NCBI GenBank assembly: GCA_028691845.1
Contig: JAQUYL010000014.1
Coordinates: forward strand, 1 to 64,000
Direction: 5' to 3'
Length of the DNA stretch: 64,000 nt
Source of the DNA: Opitutaceae bacterium
GTDB taxonomy: Bacteria; Verrucomicrobiota; Verrucomicrobiia; Opitutales; Opitutaceae
Shown: positions 25,093-34,198 of the stretch, one piece after another
How positions within the stretch are numbered: position 1 is the first letter of the stretch
How the letters are laid out: each line of letters starts with the position of its first letter
Notes under the pieces: model-generated
The model's database searches: none
Told to the model about the DNA's origin: nothing
What the model saw: the letters and a program-made list of their open reading frames with translations, nothing else
Translations under genes and position numbers: made by a program

Positions 25093-25414
25093 ATGTGCAA
25101 AAAAGCAGACGTTAGGCATACTCTTCTTCCTGCTCACTGGTTTTTGGGTGATTACTCATGGTGTGCTTTGCATTCGCCGCGGATTCATAAGAACGAGAAT
25201 CGGCTTAGTAGAGAAATCAACGCGGCCTGTCTTCTTCCGATTCGCTATCTCAGTGCCGGTCATAGGCGGTTGCTTCTTTGTGGCGATGGGCTTTTTGCCA
25301 TCTCAATCCTTGCTAGATGACTACCTCCGACCAACTTTTCGAACACGCCAAGCAGCTCATCCCGGGCGGCGTGAATTTTTCCGCCCACATCACGTTCTGG
25401 CAGAGAGGAACCGC
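25093..25414 (+). pseudogene. Frameshifted small membrane-protein gene
   Basis: From 25111 one frame reads LGILFFLLTGFWVITHGVLC, a basic loop, then FFRFAISVPVIGGCFFVAMG: two good membrane helices. It has no start codon in frame; the only ATG (25093, immediately after the nadE stop) is in another phase and would connect if one A of the six-A run at 25099-25104 were removed. The frame runs on into the hemL fragment and ends inside the GxxExxY cassette. Either it is a broken gene or a base is miscalled. No family recognised. Confidence 0.4.
25317..25387 (+). pseudogene. 5' fragment of a second, diverged hemL
   Basis: Bases 25317-25376 encode MTTSDQLFEHAKQLIPGGVN, aligned to [20 protein letters not shown] of the intact hemL 530 bp downstream. 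The DNA differs at about 11 of 60 positions. Five of these are silent and the amino-acid changes are conservative (D/E, L/I, K/Q, S/T, H/R). That is the pattern of two genes that diverged under selection, not of a recent duplication that decayed. Similarity ends near 25387, before the left repeat of the cassette. Confidence 0.75.
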
Positions 25415-25846
25415 TAATCTTCGCTAATCGATGAACGTCGAACCCATGCAGCAAGAAGGCTACGGTTTCATGGCGGCCGCCTTCGAGGTCTACAACGACC
25501 TCGGCAATGGTTATACGGAGGACATCTACCAGGAGGCGCTAGAATTGGAGCTGCAGGAACGGAAGATTCCGTATCAGGCGCAGGCAGAGGTGCCCGTGCG
25601 CTACAAGGGACAGCCGCTGCGGCACCGGCTTCGTCCCGACCTGGTGGTTTTCACCGACATCATCGTTGAGTTGAAGGCTGTCTCCGCGCTCGCATCCGAG
25701 CACGAAGCCCAATTGCTCAATTATCTGAAGGCTACCGGCAAACCGGTCGGTTATCTCGTCAATTTCGGCAGCCGCACAAACTCGAGTGGAAGCGGTTTGC
25801 CCGCACCAGAAAGATTAGCGTCAATTAGCGCAGATTAGCGGTTCCT
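25406..25846. mobile_element. GxxExxY cassette 2: 441-bp unit with 23-bp terminal inverted repeats
   Basis: The left end (25406-25428) begins AGGAACCGCTAATCT and the right end (25824-25846) is its inverse with one mismatch. The right repeat touches the ATG of hemL. The gene starts 3 bp inside the left repeat, and its stop codon is supplied by the right repeat. The repeat sequence is unrelated to that of cassette 1, although both carry a GxxExxY gene. No target duplication was seen. Confidence 0.7.
25431..25838 (+). CDS. GxxExxY protein (PD-(D/E)XK nuclease-like fold), C-terminus frameshifted
   Basis: 135 residues. The signature is GYTEDIY (about residues 26-32), then [20 protein letters not shown], giving the PD...ExK core, and GYLVNFGS. 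After that the expected family ending is missing in frame, but the +1 frame from about 25772 reads [18 protein letters not shown] and stops at 25826-25828. A single lost base near 25771 therefore altered the last ~20 residues. The catalytic region is intact. It is not functionally related to hemL or nadE. Ribosome-binding sequence may come from the AGGAACC of the left repeat. Confidence 0.8.
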   Translation: MNVEPMQQEGYGFMAAAFEVYNDLGNGYTEDIYQEALELELQERKIPYQAQAEVPVRYKGQPLRHRLRPDLVVFTDIIVELKAVSALASEHEAQLLNYLKATGKPVGYLVNFGSRTNSSGSGLPAPERLASISAD

Positions 25847-27124
<1,278 letters not shown>

Positions 27125-27128
27125 CGAC

Positions 27129-28952
27129 ATGAGGGACCCTGACCATCGTGGGAACAGACAGAACAAGACTGCTCGCTCCCACTGGCGAACTGCCCTGAGC
27201 GCGCTGGTGGTGGCGTGGACCCTGGGGGGTTCGCTGTCCGCCAGCGCCCAACCCGCCGAGGCGGCGGCGCTCCCGCTGGATGATCTCAAGCCCGGAATGA
27301 CGGGCGAGGTCTGGACGGTGTTCCAAGGCCGCCAGCCGGAGCCGTTCAGCGTCGAGGTGACCGGTATCGTGCGCAACGCCATCGGCCCTGGGAAGAGTCT
27401 CATTGTCTGCAAGCTGACTGATCCACGGGTGCAAAACATGGGCGCCGTGTCGGGCATGAGCGGCAGTCCGCTATACATAGGCGGCAAGCTGGCCGGCGTC
27501 CTGTCGTATCAATTGCAGCGGTTTGAGACGGTGCGATACGCCGGCTTCACGCCGATCGCCGATATGATGGAGGTGGCGCGGCTGCCGATCCCGTCCACGG
27601 TCACGCCGCCGCCCCCGCTGCCGTTCCGACCGATCGAGGGCAAGGCAGAATCCGCGGCGGTCGGCGACTTCAGTCCTCTCACTCCGGTTTTTACGGGGAG
27701 CGGGATCGCGCCCAACGTGGCCTCGATCCTGCAGCCCCAATTCGAGGCGCTGGGCCTGAGTGTTGTAGCGCTCGGCGGCAATCTCGAAACGGACGCCGCC
27801 CCGGCCGCCCCGTCGCCTCCTCCGCCGCTGCGCCCTGGCGATGCGGTCGCGGTGGCGCTGGCGGTCGGCAGCATCACGTTCTCGGGCACAGGCACAGTCT
27901 CCCGCGTTGAAGGCGATCGCGTGCTCGCGTTCGGCCACCCAATGCTGAACCTGGGTCTCGCCGAGCTGCCCATGGTCTCCGTCGAGATTGTGGCCATCCT
28001 GCCGAGCCAGGCCACCTCCTTCAAGGTGGCCAACGCCGGGCCCGTCATCGGCACCATCAACCAGGACCGTCTCTCCGCCGTCTACGGCGAGCTTGGCCGG
28101 ATGCCGGCGTTGATCCCCGTCGTGGTGGAACTCCCGACCCGCCAGCAGAGAAGGACTCTCAATTTCAGTGTGGTGAAGCAGCCGCAAATCACCCCCGTCA
28201 TTGTCGCAGCAGGGGTGGCGCAGGCGGTCCTCGGGTCCAACGAGGCCGGTCTCGCGCAGGGCTTCCGCCTGCGCACGACGGTCGCTTATCCATCCGAGGC
28301 CCCGGTGCAGGCCAGCCAGCTGTTTGCCGGGCCGCAGGGCTTCGCCCAGGGTCTGGGTGAATTCACCCGCGATCTCAACCTGTGCCTGTTCAATCCGTAT
28401 GCGAAGGCATTCCCCTCCCGGATTGATTTTCTGGTGGAGCCGCTCGAACTCAACCCGCTGGCTGTACTCGAGCAGGTGCAGGTCTCGCGCACCATGGCCG
28501 CTCCTGGCGACGAAGTCAGCGTGACCCTGAACTGGCGCAGGTTCCAGGCGGACCGGACGCGTGAGGTCGTACGCATCCCCATCAGCCCGGAGTGGGCGGG
28601 CAAGTCACTGGAAGTCGTGGTGGCGACCGGGCGGCTGCTCGATGAACTGACCGGCCGCCAGCGGAATCCGCCTGCGGGCCAGGTCCGCAGCTTCAGCGAC
28701 TACCTTGCGAATCTGCGCGCCGTGCGGTCGAACGAAGGACTGTATGTGGCGGTACTGGAGGAAACGTCGTTGTTTATCGATCAGCAGGCCGTTACGGCGG
28801 ACTTGCCGGGCTCCTTGGAGCGCATCGCTCATGGCAGCGATGACTCCCGCTTTCAGCGCTGCCTTGCGCTGGCACCGCTCTGGGAGCAACGTGTGCTGGA
28901 AAACCAGTTGTTCAACGACCGCGTCCGCCGGCCGCTGCGGGTGGCGGAGTAG
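27129..28952 (+). CDS. Secreted SpoIVB/S55-type serine peptidase domain protein
   Basis: 607 residues. A basic N-terminus and hydrophobic stretch (TALSALVVAWTLGGSLSASA) form a signal peptide. The domain at about residues 50-260 carries MGAVSGMSGSPLYIGGKLAG, the serine motif of the SpoIVB (S55) family, and the histidine-bearing RVLAFGHPMLNLG segment. The remaining ~330 residues are beta-rich and unassigned. In sporulating Firmicutes S55 peptidases trigger sigma-K processing; here the organism is not a spore former and the role is unknown, probably envelope proteolysis or signalling. It is the first of three same-strand genes ending with mtnA. Confidence 0.75.
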   Translation: MRDPDHRGNRQNKTARSHWRTALSALVVAWTLGGSLSASAQPAEAAALPLDDLKPGMTGEVWTVFQGRQPEPFSVEVTGIVRNAIGPGKSLIVCKLTDPRVQNMGAVSGMSGSPLYIGGKLAGVLSYQLQRFETVRYAGFTPIADMMEVARLPIPSTVTPPPPLPFRPIEGKAESAAVGDFSPLTPVFTGSGIAPNVASILQPQFEALGLSVVALGGNLETDAAPAAPSPPPPLRPGDAVAVALAVGSITFSGTGTVSRVEGDRVLAFGHPMLNLGLAELPMVSVEIVAILPSQATSFKVANAGPVIGTINQDRLSAVYGELGRMPALIPVVVELPTRQQRRTLNFSVVKQPQITPVIVAAGVAQAVLGSNEAGLAQGFRLRTTVAYPSEAPVQASQLFAGPQGFAQGLGEFTRDLNLCLFNPYAKAFPSRIDFLVEPLELNPLAVLEQVQVSRTMAAPGDEVSVTLNWRRFQADRTREVVRIPISPEWAGKSLEVVVATGRLLDELTGRQRNPPAGQVRSFSDYLANLRAVRSNEGLYVAVLEETSLFIDQQAVTADLPGSLERIAHGSDDSRFQRCLALAPLWEQRVLENQLFNDRVRRPLRVAE

Positions 28953-28989
28953 AATCCACCATCGACACGCATAACACGAAAGGAATCAG

Positions 28990-31287
28990 GTGAAGCCAAT
29001 GATGCTTGTGTTCCCTCCGCTGGCCCGCCCCCTGGCCGTGGTTTTCATGTCCCTCGTCTGGTTCGTGGGGGCCCTGCTTTCCGCTCCGCTGACCAGGCAA
29101 TTCGAAATCGACTTCGGCCGCGACGTGCCCAGCCGCAATCTCAAGGGACTCGCCACCCGCTCCGACGGGCGCATTGTGTCCGGGCCGACCGTCACCGACC
29201 TGAACGGTCCGCCCATCGCCGATATCCTGTGGTGCGTGCAACCGGCGGGCGACAGCCGATTCCTGGTCGGAACCGGACCGGAGGGCAAGATCGTCGAAGT
29301 CACGCTCGCCCCTGCCCGCGCCGGCGGCGCCGCGGGCGACAACTTTGCGGCACGACTGGTGGCCCGCCTTGAGGAGCCGCAGGTTTTCGCGCTGCAGCGG
29401 CTGCCGGGCGGAGATCTGCTCGCGGGCACGTCGCCGGTCGGCGCACTCTATCTGATTAAGAACGGCCAGGTAACCTCGCGTGTCATCCTGCCCGTCGACT
29501 CTGTCTTCTGCTTTCTGGCGCTCCCCGACGGTTCGGTGCTTGCCGCCACCGGCAATCCGGGCGCCATCTACCGCATCGACCCGGCCAGGTTGGCCGGGGC
29601 CGGAGTGAATTCCAGCCGGATCTCCGATCCCAGGATGCTAGCCGAAAAGGGCATCACGTTGTTCGGCGAAATCCGCGACCGCAACGTGAGGAGGCTAGCC
29701 CTACTGCCTTCCGGCCGGGTCATCGCGGGTTCCTCGCCCAAGGGGAATGTCTATTCCTTTGAAGCGGCCGGCGGGCCGCCTGTCATTTTGCTCGAAAACC
29801 GCGACACCGAGGCCGTCGACATTCTGTCGCTGCCCGACGGCTCCTTCTACGCCGCACTGGTCGCGACGAGCTCACCCGAGGATCGGCGGATCAGCGCCCG
29901 GCCGCCGGTGCCGGCGGCCAAGGAGGAGGTGGAAAACAAGAGCGTGTTCACGGGACGAAGCTCGCTGGCCTTTTTCCCCGCGGAGGGTTTCCCCGAAATC
30001 GTGGCATCCCGGAGCGGGGTCGCTTTCTACCGGCTCGCCCACGTCGACGGCCGCGTGCTGATCACCGCCGGCGAACAAGGCGATATTTTCGGCTACGACC
30101 CGCAGGCGCGGCTTTTACTGGTCTATGCCGGCAGCAGCTCGGGGCAGTTGAACGACCTGACGCCGCTGGACGGCGCCCCGGGCCGTTATCTGCTGCTGCG
30201 CAATAATGCCGCCGGTCTCGCAGTCGTCGACTTTGGCGCGAGCGGACTGCGCGAACTCGAAACCCGCCGTCTCGATCTCGGTGTGCCCGCCGCACTGGGT
30301 CAGCTGCGCTTCATCCGGCTGCGCGGGCTGGACTCCGCGGCGCTGACCCTGCAGGCCCGGGTGAGCTACGGCAGCGATGAGATGGAGGGCTGGTCCAACT
30401 GGGCTCCGCTGGTCCCGCGGGACGGCGCGTTCTCCGCCGCCGGACTGCGCGGTCGCTACGTGCGCCTCAAGGTAACACTGAATCCGGCGGCCCCCTCCGC
30501 CTTCGAAATCGATAAAGCCACGCTTTACGACCTGCCGCAGAACCGCAGGCCCCAATTGACCGAATTCCGCATCTTCTCGCCGGGGCTCGGACTCGTGCCC
30601 GCGCCAGAACCTCCGCCACCTGCCGTACTGTCGCTCGGCCAGTTTCTCAATCCTGCCCAGGGTGGTGCCGAAGGTGGCGGCGACAAACGCAAAGCCACCT
30701 TCCTGACCAGCCAGCTGGTGGCGCTGCCGGCCAACCGCATCGTCATGTGGACGGTCACTGATCCCGACGGCGATCTGCTGGCGTACACCTTTTCCATTCG
30801 CCGGGAACCATCCGTCGAGTGGACGGATCTCGCCGTGGACACACGCGACAACTACCTCCAGTTTGACATGTCGCCGCTGCCCGACGGTGTTTATCTGACA
30901 AGGCTGACCGTCACTGAGCAGGCGCCCCGCCCGGCCGGGCAGCGCCTGTCTTATGTCTTCGAGACCGACAATCTTATCATCGACAAGACCCCGCCGGAGA
31001 TCACCGAGGCCACCGCGATGCGCACCGCCGCCGGCGTGGAGGGGATCGTCGGAGGACGGGACACACTCTCCCTGCTCTACGGCATCGAGCTGAATTTCAA
31101 CAACGGCTACAAGGAGACCACCGAACATCCGGTCGACGGCATCCTGGACAGTCGCGAGGAGAACTTCGCCTTTGATGTGCCTGCAGACCGCATTGCCGGC
31201 GCCACCGCGGTAGAGGTCGTGCTCTATGATGCCGCCGGCAACCGCACCGCCCGCCGTCTCCCACTGCCGCATTCGCGTTCTCCATGA
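28990..31287 (+). CDS. Secreted beta-propeller-like protein of unknown function
   Basis: 765 residues with a signal peptide (residues ~12-32). About residues 50-440 contain recurring blade-like units (ILWCVQPAGDSRFLVGTGPE, LPDGSVLAATGNPGAIYRID, VDILSLPDGSFYAALVA, ITAGEQGDIFGYDPQARLLL) suggesting a propeller. The later part reads like beta-sandwich modules, including a carbohydrate-binding-like segment (WSNWAPLVPRDGAF) and a cadherin-like domain near LSYVFETDNLIIDKTPPEIT. It follows the S55 peptidase gene by 37 bp and overlaps mtnA by 4 bp (ATGA), so they are co-transcribed. A structural or sensing envelope protein is the likeliest reading. Confidence 0.6.
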   Translation: MKPMMLVFPPLARPLAVVFMSLVWFVGALLSAPLTRQFEIDFGRDVPSRNLKGLATRSDGRIVSGPTVTDLNGPPIADILWCVQPAGDSRFLVGTGPEGKIVEVTLAPARAGGAAGDNFAARLVARLEEPQVFALQRLPGGDLLAGTSPVGALYLIKNGQVTSRVILPVDSVFCFLALPDGSVLAATGNPGAIYRIDPARLAGAGVNSSRISDPRMLAEKGITLFGEIRDRNVRRLALLPSGRVIAGSSPKGNVYSFEAAGGPPVILLENRDTEAVDILSLPDGSFYAALVATSSPEDRRISARPPVPAAKEEVENKSVFTGRSSLAFFPAEGFPEIVASRSGVAFYRLAHVDGRVLITAGEQGDIFGYDPQARLLLVYAGSSSGQLNDLTPLDGAPGRYLLLRNNAAGLAVVDFGASGLRELETRRLDLGVPAALGQLRFIRLRGLDSAALTLQARVSYGSDEMEGWSNWAPLVPRDGAFSAAGLRGRYVRLKVTLNPAAPSAFEIDKATLYDLPQNRRPQLTEFRIFSPGLGLVPAPEPPPPAVLSLGQFLNPAQGGAEGGGDKRKATFLTSQLVALPANRIVMWTVTDPDGDLLAYTFSIRREPSVEWTDLAVDTRDNYLQFDMSPLPDGVYLTRLTVTEQAPRPAGQRLSYVFETDNLIIDKTPPEITEATAMRTAAGVEGIVGGRDTLSLLYGIELNFNNGYKETTEHPVDGILDSREENFAFDVPADRIAGATAVEVVLYDAAGNRTARRLPLPHSRSP

Positions 31288-32408
31288 ATGTCCGGCTCCA
31301 GGATCGAACCCGCCACTTCCGCACGGTCGCTTTCAATCCGGCGCGCAACGCTGTCCAGTTGATCGATCAGCGCCTGCTGCCCCACCGTTTTGCCGTGGTT
31401 TCCACCCGTGATTTTCGGGAGACCGCGCGGGCCATCCGGGATATGACAGTACGCGGCGCCCCGGCCATTGCCGCCACGGCTGCCTACGGCCTGGCGCAGG
31501 GAGCCCGGGCCTTCCCGGGTCTCTCGCTAAAACCCTTCCAACGGCATCTCGATCTGGTGGAACATACGCTCGCCCATGCCCGGCCCACCGCCGTCGATCC
31601 GTTGAATGCGATGCGCAATGTGCGTGCGGCGATGGCCGCCGCCCGGACCGTGGAGGAGCAGCAGGAACTGGCGCTGTCGGCCGCCGAGGATTTCGCCGAC
31701 GCCAGCGTGGAGGAATGCCGCCAGATCGGCCGGCATGGCGCGCCGCTGATCCGCGCCGGCGCCCGCGTGCTGACCCATTGCAATGCCGGCTGGCTGGCCT
31801 GCGTCGACATTGGCACTGCCACGGCGCCGCTTTACGCCGCGCAAGCCCAGGGGCGTCGGTTCCACGTGTATTGCGATGAAACCCGCCCGCGCTGCCAGGG
31901 CGCCCTGCTCACGGCATGGGAGCTGGCGCAGCAGGGCATCCCGCACGAGGTGATTGCCGACAATGCCGCGGGCCATTTGATGCAGCGCGGCGAAATCGAC
32001 CTCATCATTGTCGGCAGCGACCGGGTGCTCGGACGCACCGGGGACATCGCCAACAAGATCGGGACCTACACCAAGGCCGTGCTTGCGCACCGGCATGGCA
32101 TCCCCTTCTACGTAGCAATCCCGTTCTCCACGATCGACTGGCGGCTGCACTCCGGTCGCGACATCCCGATCGAAGAGAGGGACGAGGAGGAGGTGCTCGG
32201 CACATGGGGCGTGATCACTCGCCCCGGCGAACGACCGGCCGCCACTGCACGCCGGGTATATGTGCGGACGGCCAATCCGGGCAGCGGGGCGCGCAACCCC
32301 GGCTTTGACGTGACCCCGGCCGAGCTGATCACGGGCATCATCACGCCACTTGGACTTTTCAAGCCCCGCGAACTATGGGCGCGCCGCCGGCAACTCGGCC
32401 ATGAGTGA
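31284..32408 (+). CDS. mtnA: S-methyl-5-thioribose-1-phosphate isomerase
   Basis: 374 residues. Substrate-binding RDMTVRGAPAIAATAAYGLA, the catalytic-cysteine segment VLTHCNAGWLA, the acidic IIVGSDRVLGRTGDIANKIG and the YVAIPFSTID block are all present. It converts methylthioribose-1-phosphate to the ribulose form in methionine salvage. The related aIF2B-like sugar isomerases share the fold, but the motifs fit MtnA. The start overlaps the preceding gene. No other salvage gene is in the window. Confidence 0.9.
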   Translation: MNVRLQDRTRHFRTVAFNPARNAVQLIDQRLLPHRFAVVSTRDFRETARAIRDMTVRGAPAIAATAAYGLAQGARAFPGLSLKPFQRHLDLVEHTLAHARPTAVDPLNAMRNVRAAMAAARTVEEQQELALSAAEDFADASVEECRQIGRHGAPLIRAGARVLTHCNAGWLACVDIGTATAPLYAAQAQGRRFHVYCDETRPRCQGALLTAWELAQQGIPHEVIADNAAGHLMQRGEIDLIIVGSDRVLGRTGDIANKIGTYTKAVLAHRHGIPFYVAIPFSTIDWRLHSGRDIPIEERDEEEVLGTWGVITRPGERPAATARRVYVRTANPGSGARNPGFDVTPAELITGIITPLGLFKPRELWARRRQLGHE

Positions 32409-32429
32409 CGCAGGAACCACCCGGCCAAG

Positions 32430-33389
32430 CTACGCCCGCGGGTGCGCCTTCCGATAGATTTCCTTCAGCCGGGCGACGCTGGTGTGAGTGTAGATTTGCG
32501 TCGAAGTCAGCTTCGCATGGCCCAGCAGTTCCTGCACCGCGCGCAGATCGGCGCCGGCGTTGAGCAAATGCGTGGCATAGGAGTGGCGCAGCTTGTGCGG
32601 CGACAGGTCCATGGGCAGGCCGGCCAGCGCAAGATAGCGTTTCATCAGCCTCTGCACCGCCAGCACGGGTAAGCGCCTGCCCTGGGCCGTGATGAGAACC
32701 GGGGCCCCGGCCTCCGTGTGCGGCGCGTGCCGGGAACGAAAACTCCTCAACGCCTCCATGGCCACCCGCCCCAGCGGGCAGATCCGCTCCTTTTTGCCCT
32801 TGCCCAGCACACGGGCAGTCCCGCGCTCAAAGTCGATGGCGCCATAATTGAGGGCAACAAGTTCGCTGACCCGCAGGCCACCGCCGTAGAGCAGCTCAAG
32901 CACCAGACGGTCCCGCGCGGCGGTGAATTCATCGAGGGTTTGGTTCTCCAGAAGACGCTGGGGACCCGCCAGCAGCATTGCCATCTGGCTTTCCGTCAGA
33001 AACCTGGGCAGCTTTTGTTCCAGCTTCGGCAGTGGCACCCCGGTCAGCGGGTTGTGCGCAATCCGTCCGCGCCGCTGCCAGTATCGGAAGAAGGCGCGCA
33101 GTCCGGATGCATGATTGTGCAGTGTGCGGCGCGAGAACCGGCGCTGTCCCTCGACCACAAAGTCGCGCAGATCGCGGGTGGTCAGAGCAGGAAAGTCACG
33201 TCCGTCCGCGCCCTGTTGTTTCCAGCGCCAGAAATCCTCCAGCGCCTGCCGGTAGTTGCGCACCGTGTAAGCAGAGTAGCGTCGCTCCTTGGCGAGAAAC
33301 TCGAGAAAGGGCGCGAGCCAGACGGTTACGACGCTCGCGGGCAGCTTTTCGGCGCCAAATCGCTCCCCGGGTTGGGCGGCAGACTCCAT
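32430..33389 (-). CDS. xerC: Tyrosine recombinase XerC/XerD
   Basis: 319 residues. The SAM-like core-binding domain (FLEFLAKERRYSAYTVRNYR) precedes the catalytic domain. The catalytic residues are visible as Arg in GGGLRVSELVAL, Lys in VLGKGKKERICPL, His-x-x-Arg in LSPHKLRHSYATHLL, His in LLGHAKLTSTQ and the Tyr in IYTHTS. It resolves chromosome dimers at dif, partnered with a second recombinase. XerC and XerD are not distinguishable with certainty here. It is intact, unlike the integrase remnant at 1.7-2.2 kb. Confidence 0.88.
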   Translation of the reverse strand: MESAAQPGERFGAEKLPASVVTVWLAPFLEFLAKERRYSAYTVRNYRQALEDFWRWKQQGADGRDFPALTTRDLRDFVVEGQRRFSRRTLHNHASGLRAFFRYWQRRGRIAHNPLTGVPLPKLEQKLPRFLTESQMAMLLAGPQRLLENQTLDEFTAARDRLVLELLYGGGLRVSELVALNYGAIDFERGTARVLGKGKKERICPLGRVAMEALRSFRSRHAPHTEAGAPVLITAQGRRLPVLAVQRLMKRYLALAGLPMDLSPHKLRHSYATHLLNAGADLRAVQELLGHAKLTSTQIYTHTSVARLKEIYRKAHPRA

Positions 33390-33422
33390 CGGAGTGGTTC
33401 GTCGGACCGGCAGCGCGTCGGA

Positions 33423-34106
33423 TCAGGACGCGGGGGCCGGATCGTGGGCCGCCATCTTTTGCTCCACGACATGGATGACGCGGTCGGTCTCCCGGCGCAG
33501 GACGAATTCGGGATCGATGCCGCGCAACCGGCATGCCGCCACCAGTTCGAAGAGGCGCCGACCGGCGTTGTCGGCGTCCAGTGTGGCTGCCAGCCGGCTG
33601 ACCTCCTGCTGATCAAACACACCATCAGCCGGCAGGTTGTTTTTCTCGATGCGATGGACCACGGCTTCCGCAAACATGGAGGCCGGAAGGCGCGGCGGCA
33701 TTTTTTTGAATACCAACGGTTCCCTCTTGCCTTTCGTCTCTTTTTCCCGGGCCTTGATGGCCTCCCACAGCTCGATCACTTGCGCCGAGGTTTCGAGCCG
33801 GCCGTGGCAGAACACATGCGGGTGGCGGCGTATGAGCTTCTCGTTGATTTCCCTGGCCACATCCTCGAAATTGAAATCGCCCCGCTCCTCGGCCAGCTGC
33901 GCGTGGAACACCACCTGCACGAGCACGTCGCCCAATTCCTCCCGCATATGCGGCAGGTCCATGCGGTCGATTGTATCGAGCAACTCGCTGCATTCATCGA
34001 TCAGACAGCGGGCGAGGGTCTGGTGGTTCTGCTCGCGGTCCCACGGGCAACCGTCGGGGGCGCGCAGTCGGGCCACGGTTTGGCGAAGATCATCAATGGC
34101 ACTCAT
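33423..34106 (-). CDS. mazG: Nucleoside triphosphate pyrophosphohydrolase MazG
   Basis: 227 residues from the ATG at 34106 (MSAIDDLRQTVARLRAPDG). The first MazG domain has CPWDREQNHQTLARCLIDEC and the metal-binding EE-x-x-D pattern in MREELGDVLVQVVFHAQL. The second half is more diverged (LVFKKMPPRLPASMFAEAVV). It hydrolyses NTPs and dNTPs and can lower aberrant nucleotides or ppGpp effects. Upstream is the divergent trpC. Confidence 0.85.
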   Translation of the reverse strand: MSAIDDLRQTVARLRAPDGCPWDREQNHQTLARCLIDECSELLDTIDRMDLPHMREELGDVLVQVVFHAQLAEERGDFNFEDVAREINEKLIRRHPHVFCHGRLETSAQVIELWEAIKAREKETKGKREPLVFKKMPPRLPASMFAEAVVHRIEKNNLPADGVFDQQEVSRLAATLDADNAGRRLFELVAACRLRGIDPEFVLRRETDRVIHVVEQKMAAHDPAPAS

Positions 34107-34198
34107 GTCGCCCGTCACTGGCCCCAAAATCGGCAAAAAACGCAAAACTAAAAGCCTTGCTCCAAGCCGGCCTTTTGGAACCTAATGCTTCTTGCGCT

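Noticed and set aside
25098..25105. A AAA AAG-like slippery site as programmed -1 frameshift
   Set aside because: The reading phase is wrong: joining the ATG frame to the helix frame needs a +1 shift, so a dnaX-type -1 event does not work.
30115..31272. 385-codon minus-strand frame opposite the propeller protein
   Set aside because: Shadow frame with no recognisable motifs and unlikely composition.
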